Assembly (NCBI RefSeq): GCF_900108035.1
Contig: NZ_FNVS01000007.1
Coordinates: 62,001 to 126,000, forward strand
Reading direction: 5' to 3'
From: Parabacteroides chinchillae
Lineage (GTDB): Bacteria; Bacteroidota; Bacteroidia; Bacteroidales; Tannerellaceae
Length of the DNA: 64,000 nt
The translations under genes and the position numbers were made by a program. A model generated the notes under the pieces. The model worked only from the letters and a program-made list of their open reading frames with translations, searched no databases and had not been told where the DNA came from. Of the stretch, positions 32,517-40,700 are shown in pieces (position 1 is the first letter of the stretch; every line of letters begins with the position of its first letter).

Positions 32517-33164
32517 TTATCTGATGTTCTCAGCCATTTTCATGCCTAAAGTAAAGGCTGATTCTAATTCAACAGGGAACATATCATCCCGATATTTTCT
32601 CTTGCTTTCCTCGTCAAATACCTCCACAGCATACTTGGAATAATCCGAGAACTGATATGTGTTGAACGCACAGATTCGGTTAGGTTGATTGAAAACGTGT
32701 CCGATGAAAGATTCTATGTTAGCAATGACAGCCTCGGGGAACATTTCTTTTGGAACATTCATGGTATATATGGTTACCACATCACATCGTTTTGGCGCAA
32801 TCGTTTTATAGCCAGCTTCATAAGTGGCAAACGGGAAGATGAGTCTTTCAAGAAAGGCTTTCATCTGCGCGGATACATCCATCAGAAAAATTGGAGAACC
32901 GAGTACCAGAATATCCGCCTGAGCTGCCTTTTCAAGAACTGGCATTATTGGGTCTTTGACAGAACAATGACCGTAGCTCTTTGAGCCTTTGAGTTTACAG
33001 GCGAAGCAACTGCGGCAGCCTTTGAAATCGAAGTCATACAGATTGACGGTTTCAACAGTTGCGTCTTGCAACTGTGATTTAACACCCTCAGCAAAAGCAC
33101 GACACATTTTTGCCGTGTTCCCGTCCTTGCGAGGGCTTCCGTTGATGATGATTACTGAACTCAT
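32517..33164 (-). CDS. Flavodoxin-fold NAD(P)H-dependent oxidoreductase, 215 aa
   Basis: The start is ATG 33164 (MSSVIIINGSPRKDGNTAKMC), which gives the family's phosphate-binding loop NGSPRK.gNT at residues 8-17; the longer frame has an unsuitable N-terminus. Next are the Cys-rich CRSCFACK and ADILVLGSPIFLMDVSAQMKAFLERL, the FMN site region of flavodoxin-like/iron-sulfur flavoprotein reductases. The protein is soluble. It is divergent from an HxlR regulator (33257), the usual pairing for redox or electrophile-responsive reductases. It is cargo of the IME. A hairpin-free 300-bp spacer separates it from the left core. Confidence 0.88.
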   Translation of the reverse strand: MSSVIIINGSPRKDGNTAKMCRAFAEGVKSQLQDATVETVNLYDFDFKGCRSCFACKLKGSKSYGHCSVKDPIMPVLEKAAQADILVLGSPIFLMDVSAQMKAFLERLIFPFATYEAGYKTIAPKRCDVVTIYTMNVPKEMFPEAVIANIESFIGHVFNQPNRICAFNTYQFSDYSKYAVEVFDEESKRKYRDDMFPVELESAFTLGMKMAENIR

Positions 33165-33203
33165 ATATTGTCGAATTTGCTTGCAAAGTAAGTCCATTAT
33201 TCT

Positions 33204-33211
33204 TATCTTTG
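33204..33211 (+). promoter_or_regulatory. -7 box of the HxlR gene
   Basis: TATCTTTG lies 46 bp before the ATG at 33257; on the other strand a TTACTTTG box (33181-33188 region) fits the reductase. The two promoters face away from each other within 60 bp, a natural site for HxlR control. A good AGGAG ribosome site precedes 33257. Confidence 0.6.
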
Positions 33212-33256
33212 CAAGTACACACCAATAAGTTATATAGTAACTAAAAGGAGTAAATT

Positions 33257-33610
33257 ATGGAAAAACAAAACAATACGGATAAAATATTTTTTCATGGAAA
33301 AGAATATTTTTGTACGCTTGACCTTGCTCTTGATAAAATAGGCGGCAAGTGGAAAATCATAATGATTTATATGTTGCAAAATGGAGCTTTACGTTCATCA
33401 GATTTGCAACGTAAAATGTCGGGGGTGTCAAATAAGATGTTTACCCAAACTGCACGAGAATTGGAATATGACGGTATAATAAAACGAGAGGTATATCCAG
33501 TTGTTCCTCCTCGCGTAGAATATTCACTCACTCCAATAGGACAATCAATATTGCCTATTGTAAGAGATATAGCCGAATGGGGAAAGCAATTATTGGATGA
33601 TAGATTATAG
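33257..33610 (+). CDS. HxlR-family winged-helix regulator, 117 aa
   Basis: This is the typical HxlR sequence: the N-terminal CTLDLALDKIGGKWKIIMIYML, then LRSSDLQRKMSGVSNKMFTQTARELEYDGIIKREVYPVVPPRVEYSLTPIGQSILPI (abbreviated), including the conserved P.VeYsLT.lG. The Cys13 near the N-terminus corresponds to the redox-sensing Cys in HypR/YodB relatives. It probably controls the divergent flavodoxin-fold reductase in response to oxidants, quinones or aldehydes. Confidence 0.9.
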   Translation: MEKQNNTDKIFFHGKEYFCTLDLALDKIGGKWKIIMIYMLQNGALRSSDLQRKMSGVSNKMFTQTARELEYDGIIKREVYPVVPPRVEYSLTPIGQSILPIVRDIAEWGKQLLDDRL

Positions 33611-33812
33611 AAGGGGGTTATTGCATAACAATGAATGTTCTCTGATTATTGTGTTTTTCCCGTTAGCAGATGTCTCGATTAAGTGTCGTAGATAGTTGTC
33701 AAGGAATTATATTTTGCTGCTATAAAACAGGGTTTTGGACGCTTGGAGAACCAATAGCGGTACAAAAAGGGGAAAAATGAGCCTTGAAACGCTGATTTTT
33801 ACTTGTTAACGA

Positions 33813-33842
33813 GGAGTCTTTACGGGATTTGTATTATCTTTG
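33813..33842 (+). promoter_or_regulatory. Promoter of the lipoprotein operon
   Basis: TTG (33813-33815), 19 nt, TATCTTTG (33835-33842). The first ATG is at 34103, so the transcript would have a leader of about 255 nt, which folds as described at 33909. The stretch 33611-33812 has no ORF. Confidence 0.6.
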
Positions 33843-33908
33843 CATGTGGATTGAGGCAACTCTTTCCACGACATTTTGAAATAATAAGAAGCGTTATGCT
33901 TATCTTGT

Positions 33909-34024
33909 AAGTGAAAACGTAGGAACTTTTCATTCGGTGCAAGAGATAGCATAGTGGTTCTCACGCATATAGCGTGGGCTGCTATTGTTACATCTGCACT
34001 AATGGTTTCCTACGACCTTCACTT
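33909..34024 (+). ncRNA. Structured 5' leader: five nested helices
   Basis: The helices nest in strict order: AAGTGA/TCACTT (33909-33914, 34019-34024), CGTAGGAA/TTCCTACG (33918-33925, 34007-34014), GTGCA/TGCAC (33937-33941, 33995-33999), ATAGCA/TGCTAT (33946-33951, 33980-33985), CACGC/GCGTG (33962-33966, 33972-33976) closing a 5-nt loop. A further TGGCTCA/TGAGCCA pair follows downstream. It lies between a promoter and the lipoprotein gene, so it is either a cis-acting leader or a stand-alone small RNA. I cannot match it to a known class. Confidence 0.6.
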
Positions 34025-34102
34025 AGACGTGGCATAGTTGGCTCACGTTTCTGCATTATAAATTAATCTCTCCATTGAGCCATACGAGAAAAAGAAAATA
34101 GC

Positions 34103-34660
34103 ATGAAACAAATAACCACAATTATTCTGTTCATCGCCTTGGTATTCATTTCAAGCTGCAATAATGATGAGCCAAAGTTTTCATCATCGGAAATCCAAAG
34201 AGCACTTTTTGAAATGAAAGGCACTTATCATGGAGAAATGAGGGTTTCTTATTATCATGGGGAAACAATATCAGAAGGTAATGCGTGCAAGGCGATCTCA
34301 AAGGATTCCTTGACAGTCAACATGGACTTGTCTCTAATGGCACTCTCTATTACTGATGAAAAAATTGCATCCCGGCTTCGTGACATAGGCACGGTTCAGG
34401 TCAAAGCTCCTTATGAATTTTATCAAATGGATGAGCAAATGTATCATTTTGTATTACTTCCAGAGAATGTGATTTGTCCTGGTGGATATGGTGCTCCTGA
34501 AACAGTCAAAATCGTTTTCGACCAAAGTTTTGGCGGCCATGCCGATTACTTTTACCATAGCATAATGTTCAATCTCTCTCCGAAGGAGTTATGGGTAGGA
34601 GATAAAAAATACGAGCCATTCCAACAGCTCGTGTATCACTATGGAGGAACCTATGAATAA
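34103..34660 (+). CDS. DUF4840-like lipoprotein, 185 aa
   Basis: A signal peptide ends in the lipobox FISSCNN (lipid-modified Cys19), and the following Asn-Asn-Asp-Glu is the usual start of a Bacteroidetes surface lipoprotein. The mature part (FEMKGTYHGEMRVSYYHG, KAISKDSLTVNMDLSLMAL) looks like DUF4840. The function is unknown. It is the first gene of a two-lipoprotein unit behind a structured RNA leader; the next gene overlaps its end by 8 bp. Confidence 0.8.
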   Translation: MKQITTIILFIALVFISSCNNDEPKFSSSEIQRALFEMKGTYHGEMRVSYYHGETISEGNACKAISKDSLTVNMDLSLMALSITDEKIASRLRDIGTVQVKAPYEFYQMDEQMYHFVLLPENVICPGGYGAPETVKIVFDQSFGGHADYFYHSIMFNLSPKELWVGDKKYEPFQQLVYHYGGTYE

Positions 34661-35432
34661 AAAACAATATGTATATATGAAATCACATTATCTCAAACTT
34701 GCGTTTCTTTTAATAGTGAGCATTTTTACAGCAGCTTGCAGTGAAAATGATGAGCCTGAAATTTATCCAATTAGGTTTGGACAGACGGATTATACTATTC
34801 GTGTTGGAGTTGGTTCTTCCATCAGTTTTGTTGATGGAGGGGGTGTATATGAGTTGACTGCAAGTAATCCGGATGTTTTGGGAAAATACTATATAGATGA
34901 TGATACGCAAACATTGATAGTAATCCCTACAGCCAAAGGTGAATCTAATCTGACTATTACCGATGTGAAAACAAACACTCCGGTCACTTTGAAATTCACA
35001 GTTGAAGATTTTTATCTTTCATTTATGGTTACGGAAATAAGTGGAGATAATACCAACCCATATCTGAACGAAAGAAATGAAATTCGGTTTATCAGAGATG
35101 AAGAGAATACCAAGCAAATAAAGATTATGTATCAGGATAATCTGACATATGAGATGAAGTGTATCGCTACCGGGTATTTTGACATTGAACGCAGCACTAC
35201 AAACATTTTCACTCTTAATATGACGCTTCATTCCCATCATGGTGAAGAATTTGAAGGGTTCAGTTATACACTCGGTGGAGACGGAGAATATCTCAGTATG
35301 TTCGATAAGTACTTTGAATATGGCTGGGATAATAGTATTGCTTCAAGAGGTCTTCCGATGAAACGTATAACCATGATTATGACAGATTCTTTCAATAACT
35401 GTAAAATATCATGTGTCTTACAACCTTTCTGA
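34653..35432 (+). CDS. Lipoprotein with Ig-like front domain, 259 aa
   Basis: I start it at ATG 34653 (GGAGG ribosome site at 34643-34647), overlapping the stop of the previous gene. A later ATG at 34677 would also give the signal peptide. The lipobox is IFTAACSEND. The front of the mature protein (TDYTIRVGVGSSISFVDGGG, ASNPDVLGKY, VIPTAKGESNLTITD) is a bacterial Ig-like (BIG2/pilin-associated) domain. The second half is unrecognised. It is probably surface-exposed and co-expressed with the DUF4840-like lipoprotein. Confidence 0.8.
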   Translation: MNKKQYVYMKSHYLKLAFLLIVSIFTAACSENDEPEIYPIRFGQTDYTIRVGVGSSISFVDGGGVYELTASNPDVLGKYYIDDDTQTLIVIPTAKGESNLTITDVKTNTPVTLKFTVEDFYLSFMVTEISGDNTNPYLNERNEIRFIRDEENTKQIKIMYQDNLTYEMKCIATGYFDIERSTTNIFTLNMTLHSHHGEEFEGFSYTLGGDGEYLSMFDKYFEYGWDNSIASRGLPMKRITMIMTDSFNNCKISCVLQPF

Positions 35433-35478
35433 GTTTTCGTTAAAAACGATCAATCATTTGTTTGCCCATTGAATAAAA

Positions 35479-37035
35479 TCATAAGCTGACTCCACCTCGC
35501 CCTCTGTCAATCCTCCAATCATAAGCTCCTTCCGCGACATCGCCAACCTCATTGAGTGTGTGGCGATGTTTTATTTCATCAAAGGGCTGCCGGTGTTCCG
35601 CATAGTCACAGAGCCATGCGCCGACCGCTTTCTGCTGCTCAGTGGTCTCTCCGTAGCTCTGCATCACGCTCTTGATGTCGGCGGCTTCGGAGGGAGAGAA
35701 GATTGACTTATGCCGTTCCGTGGCGAAATGGATAATCGCTTCAATAGCTCGCCTGAATACCTCGCTTGCCTTGTAGAGAATATCGGCGATGATATTCAGA
35801 ATATCCCGGCTCGATTTCAGCGTAGCCTGCAACCGCTCGATGGTCTTGTCCTTCTCCGCTGTTGCCCGGTTCACCGCCATGCTGATACGGTGCTGCTCCC
35901 CGGTCTTCTGTTCCCGGAGCTGCCGCAGTGCCGTGTCCCTCTCGGATTCATAAGTGTCAGCGATTGCCATGGCACTGTCACGCTCCAGTTCGACCGTCCG
36001 CTTCGCATCGGTCAGTGCCTTTGTCCGCTTCGCCACCTCTTTCCTGACGGTATCGGGGAACGATTCTTTGATATGCTCGTTCTCGGCTTTCAGTCTCTCG
36101 TTCTCCTGCTCGATGGCTGCGTACTTGCCCTTGCCGAAAAGATTGGCGATGCCGGACTTTATGCTGTCCGTGTTCTCACGGTCAACCTCTCTCGCGCGTT
36201 CCTCCTTTTCGGCAATCTTGCTGTCAAGTTCCTCGCTGCGCCGCTGCTTCTCCTCGTTTAAGGTTTGGAGCTTTTCATGTTCAGATTTGGCATTGTCCGT
36301 TTCACGGATCGCGGCATCCCTGTCGGCTTCGGCTGCTTCCTTTTCCGCCTTTACCTGTTCCGCTTCCTGCTTTTGCTTGGCGATGATGAAGTCAGCGCGT
36401 TCAAGATGCTCCTTCCCCGTCACCTCCTTTGAGGTGCCCCTTTCCATGTCAAGACACTCAGCCAACAGCGTCTGCATCTCGCTCATGGCTTTATCGTCCA
36501 GCTTGCAGGACTTCCCGGTGTCGTGGTTCATCCAGTCCCATACGATATGGGCATGAAGGTTGGGCTTCCATGTGGCGGTCTCTCCGGGAGTGACGTAATG
36601 CCCCTCGTCACGGTGGATGAAGATTTGCAAAGCTGTGATTCCCCAACGCTGCTTACACACCTCGCAGAAATGTCGCAACTGCTCCATCGTGGTATCATCC
36701 TTGATTACCACGACACCCTCCTTGAGCGGAGTGCTGCCGCGCACGACGGTCACCTTTCCCGTCTTCTTGTTCACACGCTCACGGTCTTTGGTCTGCATCG
36801 CCCGACCTGTCTTCTCCTTTACCATCGCGGCTATCTGATTATAGCGGTCGGTCAGTGTCGAGTTTTCAAATTCAGGTGCTACCCATGCCTCGTTTCGGGT
36901 CATGAGCTCGGTACGGATGTAGAGCTTTTCCTTATTGACACGGGCGAGGTATTCGGCTTTCCGCCTGTTGTGTTCCTCGCTGCTTCCGATGTTGCAGGGC
37001 TTGATGTTGACTGATGTCTTCTGTGCCATAGGCAT
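35479..37035 (-). CDS. MobV-family relaxase (Pre/Mob type), 518 aa
   Basis: The N-terminal relaxase domain shows NIGSSEEHNRRKAEY, the family's first motif; then HRDEGHYVTP and PNLHAHIVWDWMN at about 159-170, the His-x-His metal-binding triad of HUH endonucleases. The remaining about 300 residues are a long coiled coil (Glu/Lys/Arg/Ala-rich, about 210-420) and a basic tail. MobV nicks oriT and leads mobilisation by a helper conjugation system. The region directly upstream (37036-37392) has the hairpins and repeats expected of its oriT. ATG 37035 or 37029 could be the start. Confidence 0.93.
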   Translation of the reverse strand: MPMAQKTSVNIKPCNIGSSEEHNRRKAEYLARVNKEKLYIRTELMTRNEAWVAPEFENSTLTDRYNQIAAMVKEKTGRAMQTKDRERVNKKTGKVTVVRGSTPLKEGVVVIKDDTTMEQLRHFCEVCKQRWGITALQIFIHRDEGHYVTPGETATWKPNLHAHIVWDWMNHDTGKSCKLDDKAMSEMQTLLAECLDMERGTSKEVTGKEHLERADFIIAKQKQEAEQVKAEKEAAEADRDAAIRETDNAKSEHEKLQTLNEEKQRRSEELDSKIAEKEERAREVDRENTDSIKSGIANLFGKGKYAAIEQENERLKAENEHIKESFPDTVRKEVAKRTKALTDAKRTVELERDSAMAIADTYESERDTALRQLREQKTGEQHRISMAVNRATAEKDKTIERLQATLKSSRDILNIIADILYKASEVFRRAIEAIIHFATERHKSIFSPSEAADIKSVMQSYGETTEQQKAVGAWLCDYAEHRQPFDEIKHRHTLNEVGDVAEGAYDWRIDRGRGGVSL

Positions 37036-37392
37036 GATGATGTTTACAGATTTACAATAGGGAAAGGGTCATTAGGGCGGAGCCTTAATCGGAGGGTGCA
37101 GGGAGAGGGTCACTTCCTGCTCGGGGTTCTCAGGGGTCGAGACCACTGAGCGGAGTTTCCAAAGAGAGGGTCACTCTTTGGTCAGGGGCGTCGGGGGCTG
37201 ACAGCCATCCGACCGGGTTCTCAGGGCAGAGCCATGAGTGGGACGGGGCAAAGCCCAGCCCCTCGGGAGAGCCCACAACTTCGGGAGCGCAGCGGAGAAG
37301 TTATAGTGGGCTATACAGGGCAAGCCCTTGTTCCCGTTCCCGACCAACGAAATCCCGATTTGAGCCGTTTTCCGCACTTTCGGTTCTCGTGC
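37036..37392. other. GC-rich hairpin region, probable oriT of the IME
   Basis: This region holds no gene. It contains CCAAAGAG/CTCTTTGG (37156-37163 region, 8-bp stem), the GAGGGTCA-type motif repeated three times in about 110 bp, AACTTC/GAAGTT around a GC-rich loop near 37280-37305, and several GGGCT/AGCCC pairs. It lies directly in front of the relaxase start, where MobV elements keep oriT. The nick site cannot be placed by eye. Confidence 0.55.
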
Positions 37393-38148
37393 CTATGCAG
37401 GATTACCCTTGCCGCCATCCGTGCCGTCCTGCGCCTCGCTGTGGCTTCCTGCGCCGTTCTCGCCGGAGGCTACGTTACCGCTGTCTATGATATGCCGATT
37501 TGCGGTTGTGTCCGCCATGAACATATCGGGCGGCGGATTATGACTGTCGCCGTCATGCACATAGGCTGACGGATTGGAACTGTCCGGCAAAAGAAGGGAA
37601 GAGGAAAGGGATGCCGCGCCTGTCGCCAAGCTGTCCGTTTCCTTCCCTCTTGTGTGGCAGTCCACCGCTGCGCCTCCCGGTTCTTCTTCTGATGACAGAC
37701 TGTCGGAAACAGGTGTCCGCACATCGCCCGTCTGTCCTTTGGCGGCAGCCGAAGGTCTGACATAATGGGGATTGGTGACAAGGACACCTCCGACATACCA
37801 GCCCGTGAGAAAATGCAGGGAGTGGACGGAAGTGCGGTTGTTGGTCCGAGTGGTCAGCATACCGAAGCGGTTGAAGCTGTCGATGAGCTTGCCGACCGTC
37901 TTACGGTTGCAGCCCAAAAACTCTGCCAGTTCCACATCGGATGCCGCCACCTGTCCCACCTCCAGCACAATATCAACGCCCTTGATTTTATAGGCGGTTC
38001 TTGTCCGCACAGCACCGTTCATCAGTCGGTGGAGGCACTTCTGCCTGAGAGGGAAAAACCTGCCTTCCAAAAGAAAATCCCACTGTACGGCTGAAAGTAT
38101 AGTGCAGTAGTGTATGGTCTGTATCTCCTTGCTCATGGTCTGTGACAT
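37393..38148 (-). CDS. Winged-helix/RepA-like hypothetical protein, 251 aa
   Basis: The first half (QTIHYCTILSAVQWDFLL, EVGQVAASDVELAEFLGCNRKTVGKLIDSFNRFGMLTT) contains a convincing winged helix-turn-helix; the second half is low-complexity Ser/Ala/Gly-rich. It resembles hypothetical proteins next to mobV in Bacteroides mobilisable elements. A role in replication of the circle, or regulation of mob, is possible. Its start shares one base with the stop of the next gene (TAATG at 38146-38150). Confidence 0.65.
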   Translation of the reverse strand: MSQTMSKEIQTIHYCTILSAVQWDFLLEGRFFPLRQKCLHRLMNGAVRTRTAYKIKGVDIVLEVGQVAASDVELAEFLGCNRKTVGKLIDSFNRFGMLTTRTNNRTSVHSLHFLTGWYVGGVLVTNPHYVRPSAAAKGQTGDVRTPVSDSLSSEEEPGGAAVDCHTRGKETDSLATGAASLSSSLLLPDSSNPSAYVHDGDSHNPPPDMFMADTTANRHIIDSGNVASGENGAGSHSEAQDGTDGGKGNPA

Positions 38149-38552
38149 TATAGTGCTACTGCGGACATCCGGCTGTTGCCGTCCGTCAACGCTCCCGGCT
38201 TGCGTTTCTTGCCGTTGCGCAGTTCCTCAAGCCGTCTTTCAATCTCGCTCTCGCTGGCTACTCCCGATGTGCCGCCCTGTTCAATCCATGCGATGATTTC
38301 ATTCTGGAAGAAGTAGAGCTTGTTGCCCCGCTTGTGGTAAGGGATCCGCTTATCGGAAGTCATGGCATAGATGGTGGAAGCCGATTTGCCGAGAAGCGCC
38401 GCGACTTCATTAAGGGAGAGAAGGGTGCGACACTCGCCATTCTGCTGCGGTGTCATGCCGAGCACTTTCTCCACCTTGTCGGTGAGCAACCCCACCTTTT
38501 CAATCAGCATGGAAACCGCCTGCGGCAGTTGTTCAAATGTTATGTTGTTCAT
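38148..38552 (-). CDS. Excisionase-type HTH protein, 134 aa
   Basis: After a helical front (FEQLPQAVSMLIEKVGLLTDKVEKVL), residues about 45-95 form a MerR/excisionase-like winged helix: LLSLNEVAALLGKSASTIYAMTSDKRIPYHKRGNKLYFFQNEIIAWI (abbreviated). It ends basic. Proteins of this kind sit next to IME integrases and act as recombination directionality factors. It lies between the integrase (19 bp away) and the winged-helix gene. It is the best candidate for the excisionase that would restore traG. Confidence 0.8.
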   Translation of the reverse strand: MNNITFEQLPQAVSMLIEKVGLLTDKVEKVLGMTPQQNGECRTLLSLNEVAALLGKSASTIYAMTSDKRIPYHKRGNKLYFFQNEIIAWIEQGGTSGVASESEIERRLEELRNGKKRKPGALTDGNSRMSAVAL

Positions 38553-38571
38553 ATACTGTTCGGATTGGTTG

Positions 38572-39678
38572 TCATTTGAGTGTAATCTGTTCGGATGCCT
38601 TGCGCTTCAGATCGCTCACGACATCGACATAAATCTGTGTCGTTCCCACGTTGCTGTGCGTAAGCATCTTTGAAATGGTGTAGAGGTCAGTTCCAGCGGC
38701 GAGTTGCAGGGTCGCGTAGGTGTGCCTGAACCCGTGGAACGTGATGTGCTTCGTTATCCCGGCAGACTTAATCCAGTCCTTGAGATAGAGGGGAAGGATG
38801 GTCTGTGTCAGCCCCTTGAACACCTGCCCCTCGCCACGCTCGCCGCATAGCGCGAGTGCTTCATCCGACAGCGGCAGCACGGCTTCCGTCTTGGTTTTCT
38901 TGGTGACGATGTGCATGCACCAGCCGCCGTCAGCTCCTCTTATGATGTTCTCCCATTGCAGACGGATGATGTCGCTGATGCGCAGACCCGTAAGGCAGGA
39001 GAACAGTGCGGCACTCCGTATAACAGGTTTTTCGCAGGGAGTGGCGGCAAGCATCCTCACCTCTTCAAGCGTCAGGAACTCGCGTTTCGTGCTTGACTCC
39101 TTGGCGTGCTTCAACCGTGGAGCGATGTTCTCCTTGATGCGTTTCTCCTCGTATGCGATGCGGAGGACGCATTTCAGCTTGTTGAGGTTGTTGTTGGCGG
39201 TGGAAGCCATCATCTTGCCCTTGGTTGGAGTGGTGAGCGACAGCAGGTAGGTGAGAAATCCCTGGCAGAAGTCAAGCGTCAGATTGTCGAAGGTGCAGCT
39301 TCCGCCGCAATACTTCTCGAAGTGCTTGTAAGCGGTGTTCCAGTTGCGGTAATTGTCATCGTCCGCCATCTTGGATCGGAAATACTCAAGAAAACTCTCC
39401 TTGCCGCGATTGCGGTCGAGAAATCCGTATTCCTCGTTGATGATGGCTTCGGTTCTGCGACATTTGACAAGCTCGGCATTGCGGAGCATGGTCTTGTTGA
39501 ACTCAGCCTCGAATTTGTCTTTCGGGTCGGCATAGATGTATATTCCCAGATACTCCCGTCTTGTCGGCTTTCCTGTCTTTGGATGCCGTATAGCCGGGTA
39601 GAAGTCAAGGTAAAGCGACACCTGACCGTTCTTGATGGGTCGCTTCCTTACAGTCACTTTCGTGCAGATGTTTGTCAT
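38572..39678 (-). CDS. Tyrosine integrase of the IME, 368 aa
   Basis: An arm-binding N-terminus (KRPIKNGQVSLYLDFYPAI) precedes a SAM-like domain at about 95-195 and a catalytic domain with SCLTGLRISDI (Arg I), KTKTEAVLPL (beta-hairpin Lys), HGFRHTYATL (His-x-x-Arg), MLTHSNVGTTQIYVDV (His box and Tyr nucleophile). All catalytic residues are present, so the enzyme appears active. It is encoded about 1.1 kb from the right core. From the junctions, its target is CATGTGGAA at codons for Phe-His-Met of the TraG P-loop. Confidence 0.93.
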   Translation of the reverse strand: MTNICTKVTVRKRPIKNGQVSLYLDFYPAIRHPKTGKPTRREYLGIYIYADPKDKFEAEFNKTMLRNAELVKCRRTEAIINEEYGFLDRNRGKESFLEYFRSKMADDDNYRNWNTAYKHFEKYCGGSCTFDNLTLDFCQGFLTYLLSLTTPTKGKMMASTANNNLNKLKCVLRIAYEEKRIKENIAPRLKHAKESSTKREFLTLEEVRMLAATPCEKPVIRSAALFSCLTGLRISDIIRLQWENIIRGADGGWCMHIVTKKTKTEAVLPLSDEALALCGERGEGQVFKGLTQTILPLYLKDWIKSAGITKHITFHGFRHTYATLQLAAGTDLYTISKMLTHSNVGTTQIYVDVVSDLKRKASEQITLK

Positions 39679-39692
39679 ATCAGTTGAGATTT

Positions 39693-40529
39693 TTAATTGT
39701 TGTCTGATTCATTGTCCGGCTCTCGCTTGGCTTTCGTGCTTGCACTCTTGCGTTCCGACACCTTCCGTGCCTCGTCCCAGTCAGCCTTGAGATAGTACAA
39801 GCGGTTGCCGTGTATGCGCTTTGTCCTTACCCCGTGGGTGAGCGCGAACCTGCGGACTTGGGTCTTGCCCAGACCGAACAGGCGCATGATGTCGAAACAG
39901 GAATACCAGTGCTCCGACAGGTTGCTTCCCAGCCGTTCAGCTTCCTCAGCCATAGCCTTGTCAACCTCGGCTTTCGGGAAGCACTTGGTGGCGTTGGCTT
40001 TGACACAGGGTATCGAGTATCGCATACGGAGATTGTAAAATCGCCCGTAGGTATAATTGAATTTCTGGCATATCTCAGCCATCGTATAAAGGTCGCCTCC
40101 GGCACTCTCCCTGTCCGTGAACGTGTCGCGCACGGACTGCTTGTAGTTAGCCGCCGGAATGAGCTGCCGTTTCGGGCTACCCTTCGCTTTCTTCTTTCCC
40201 TCCTTTTGGGAAAGGTCTTTTTCAGTGTTCGGTGTATCTTCGTTCATCTTCTTTTTTGTCTTTTTACCCTGCTTGGCGAAGATTGACACGCTCCGCTTGC
40301 AGTAGGTTGTCTCTCTAATCATCAGAAAGAAATCCTCCTTGGTGATGATTGTGATGTGGTATGTCAGTCTGCAAGCCCGGAGAGTGCCTTTATAAATGAG
40401 GTTATACACTGTCCGGCTGCTCACTTGCAGGATGTCCGCCACTTCCCCGATGGTGAGGAAAGGCTTGTCGGTCATGCCCCAGTCATAGCCGGGCTGACCT
40501 GTTAAATTATGTTTAATTTGACGGTCCAT
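39693..40529 (-). CDS. Double helix-turn-helix DNA-binding protein of the IME, 278 aa
   Basis: The start ATG 40529 (MDRQIKHNLTG) is preferred over a longer TTG frame. It has an excisionase-like HTH near the N-terminus (LTIGEVADILQVSSRTVYNLIYKGTL), a basic linker, and further HTH segments (TMAEICQKFNYTYGRFYNLRMRY; FDIMRLFGLGKTQVRRFALTHGVRTKR). It resembles the regulatory proteins upstream of integrases in Bacteroides mobilisable transposons, and probably controls the int genes behind it. Two tandem 20-bp repeats lie just upstream (40543-40582). Confidence 0.75.
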   Translation of the reverse strand: MDRQIKHNLTGQPGYDWGMTDKPFLTIGEVADILQVSSRTVYNLIYKGTLRACRLTYHITIITKEDFFLMIRETTYCKRSVSIFAKQGKKTKKKMNEDTPNTEKDLSQKEGKKKAKGSPKRQLIPAANYKQSVRDTFTDRESAGGDLYTMAEICQKFNYTYGRFYNLRMRYSIPCVKANATKCFPKAEVDKAMAEEAERLGSNLSEHWYSCFDIMRLFGLGKTQVRRFALTHGVRTKRIHGNRLYYLKADWDEARKVSERKSASTKAKREPDNESDNN

Positions 40530-40542
40530 TATCGAAGAAATT

Positions 40543-40582
40543 TGTTGCACGCTCTTGAAAGCTGTTGCACGCTGCTGAAAGG
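40543..40582. repeat. Two tandem 20-bp repeats before the IME regulator gene
   Basis: Two units run without a gap (40543-40562 and 40563-40582), both beginning TGTTGCACGCT and differing at three positions. They lie 14 bp upstream of the regulator start codon, as expected for an autoregulatory operator or an integrase/excisionase site. Confidence 0.65.
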
Positions 40583-40689
40583 AAGTCGTGCCGTGTGACC
40601 CCTCTCGCGTGGTACAATCGCGGTACAAAAATACTCCGAAAAGGACGAATCGCCAATAGGCGAAAATCTCGTTTGTTAAAATCTATTAG

Positions 40690-40700
40690 CTGAAAATCAA
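40690..40700. repeat. 11-bp subterminal repeat, right copy
   Basis: CTGAAAATCAA, identical to 32236-32246. It overlaps the artificial stop codon that ends the 5' half of traG. Confidence 0.5.

Noticed and set aside
35710-36556. Two long plus-strand frames opposite mobV
   Set aside because: They are shadows of the coiled-coil codons of the relaxase; the composition is Leu/Ser/Cys-rich without any motif.
38797-39687. Plus-strand frames opposite the IME integrase
   Set aside because: The integrase on the minus strand has all catalytic boxes; the antisense frames have none.
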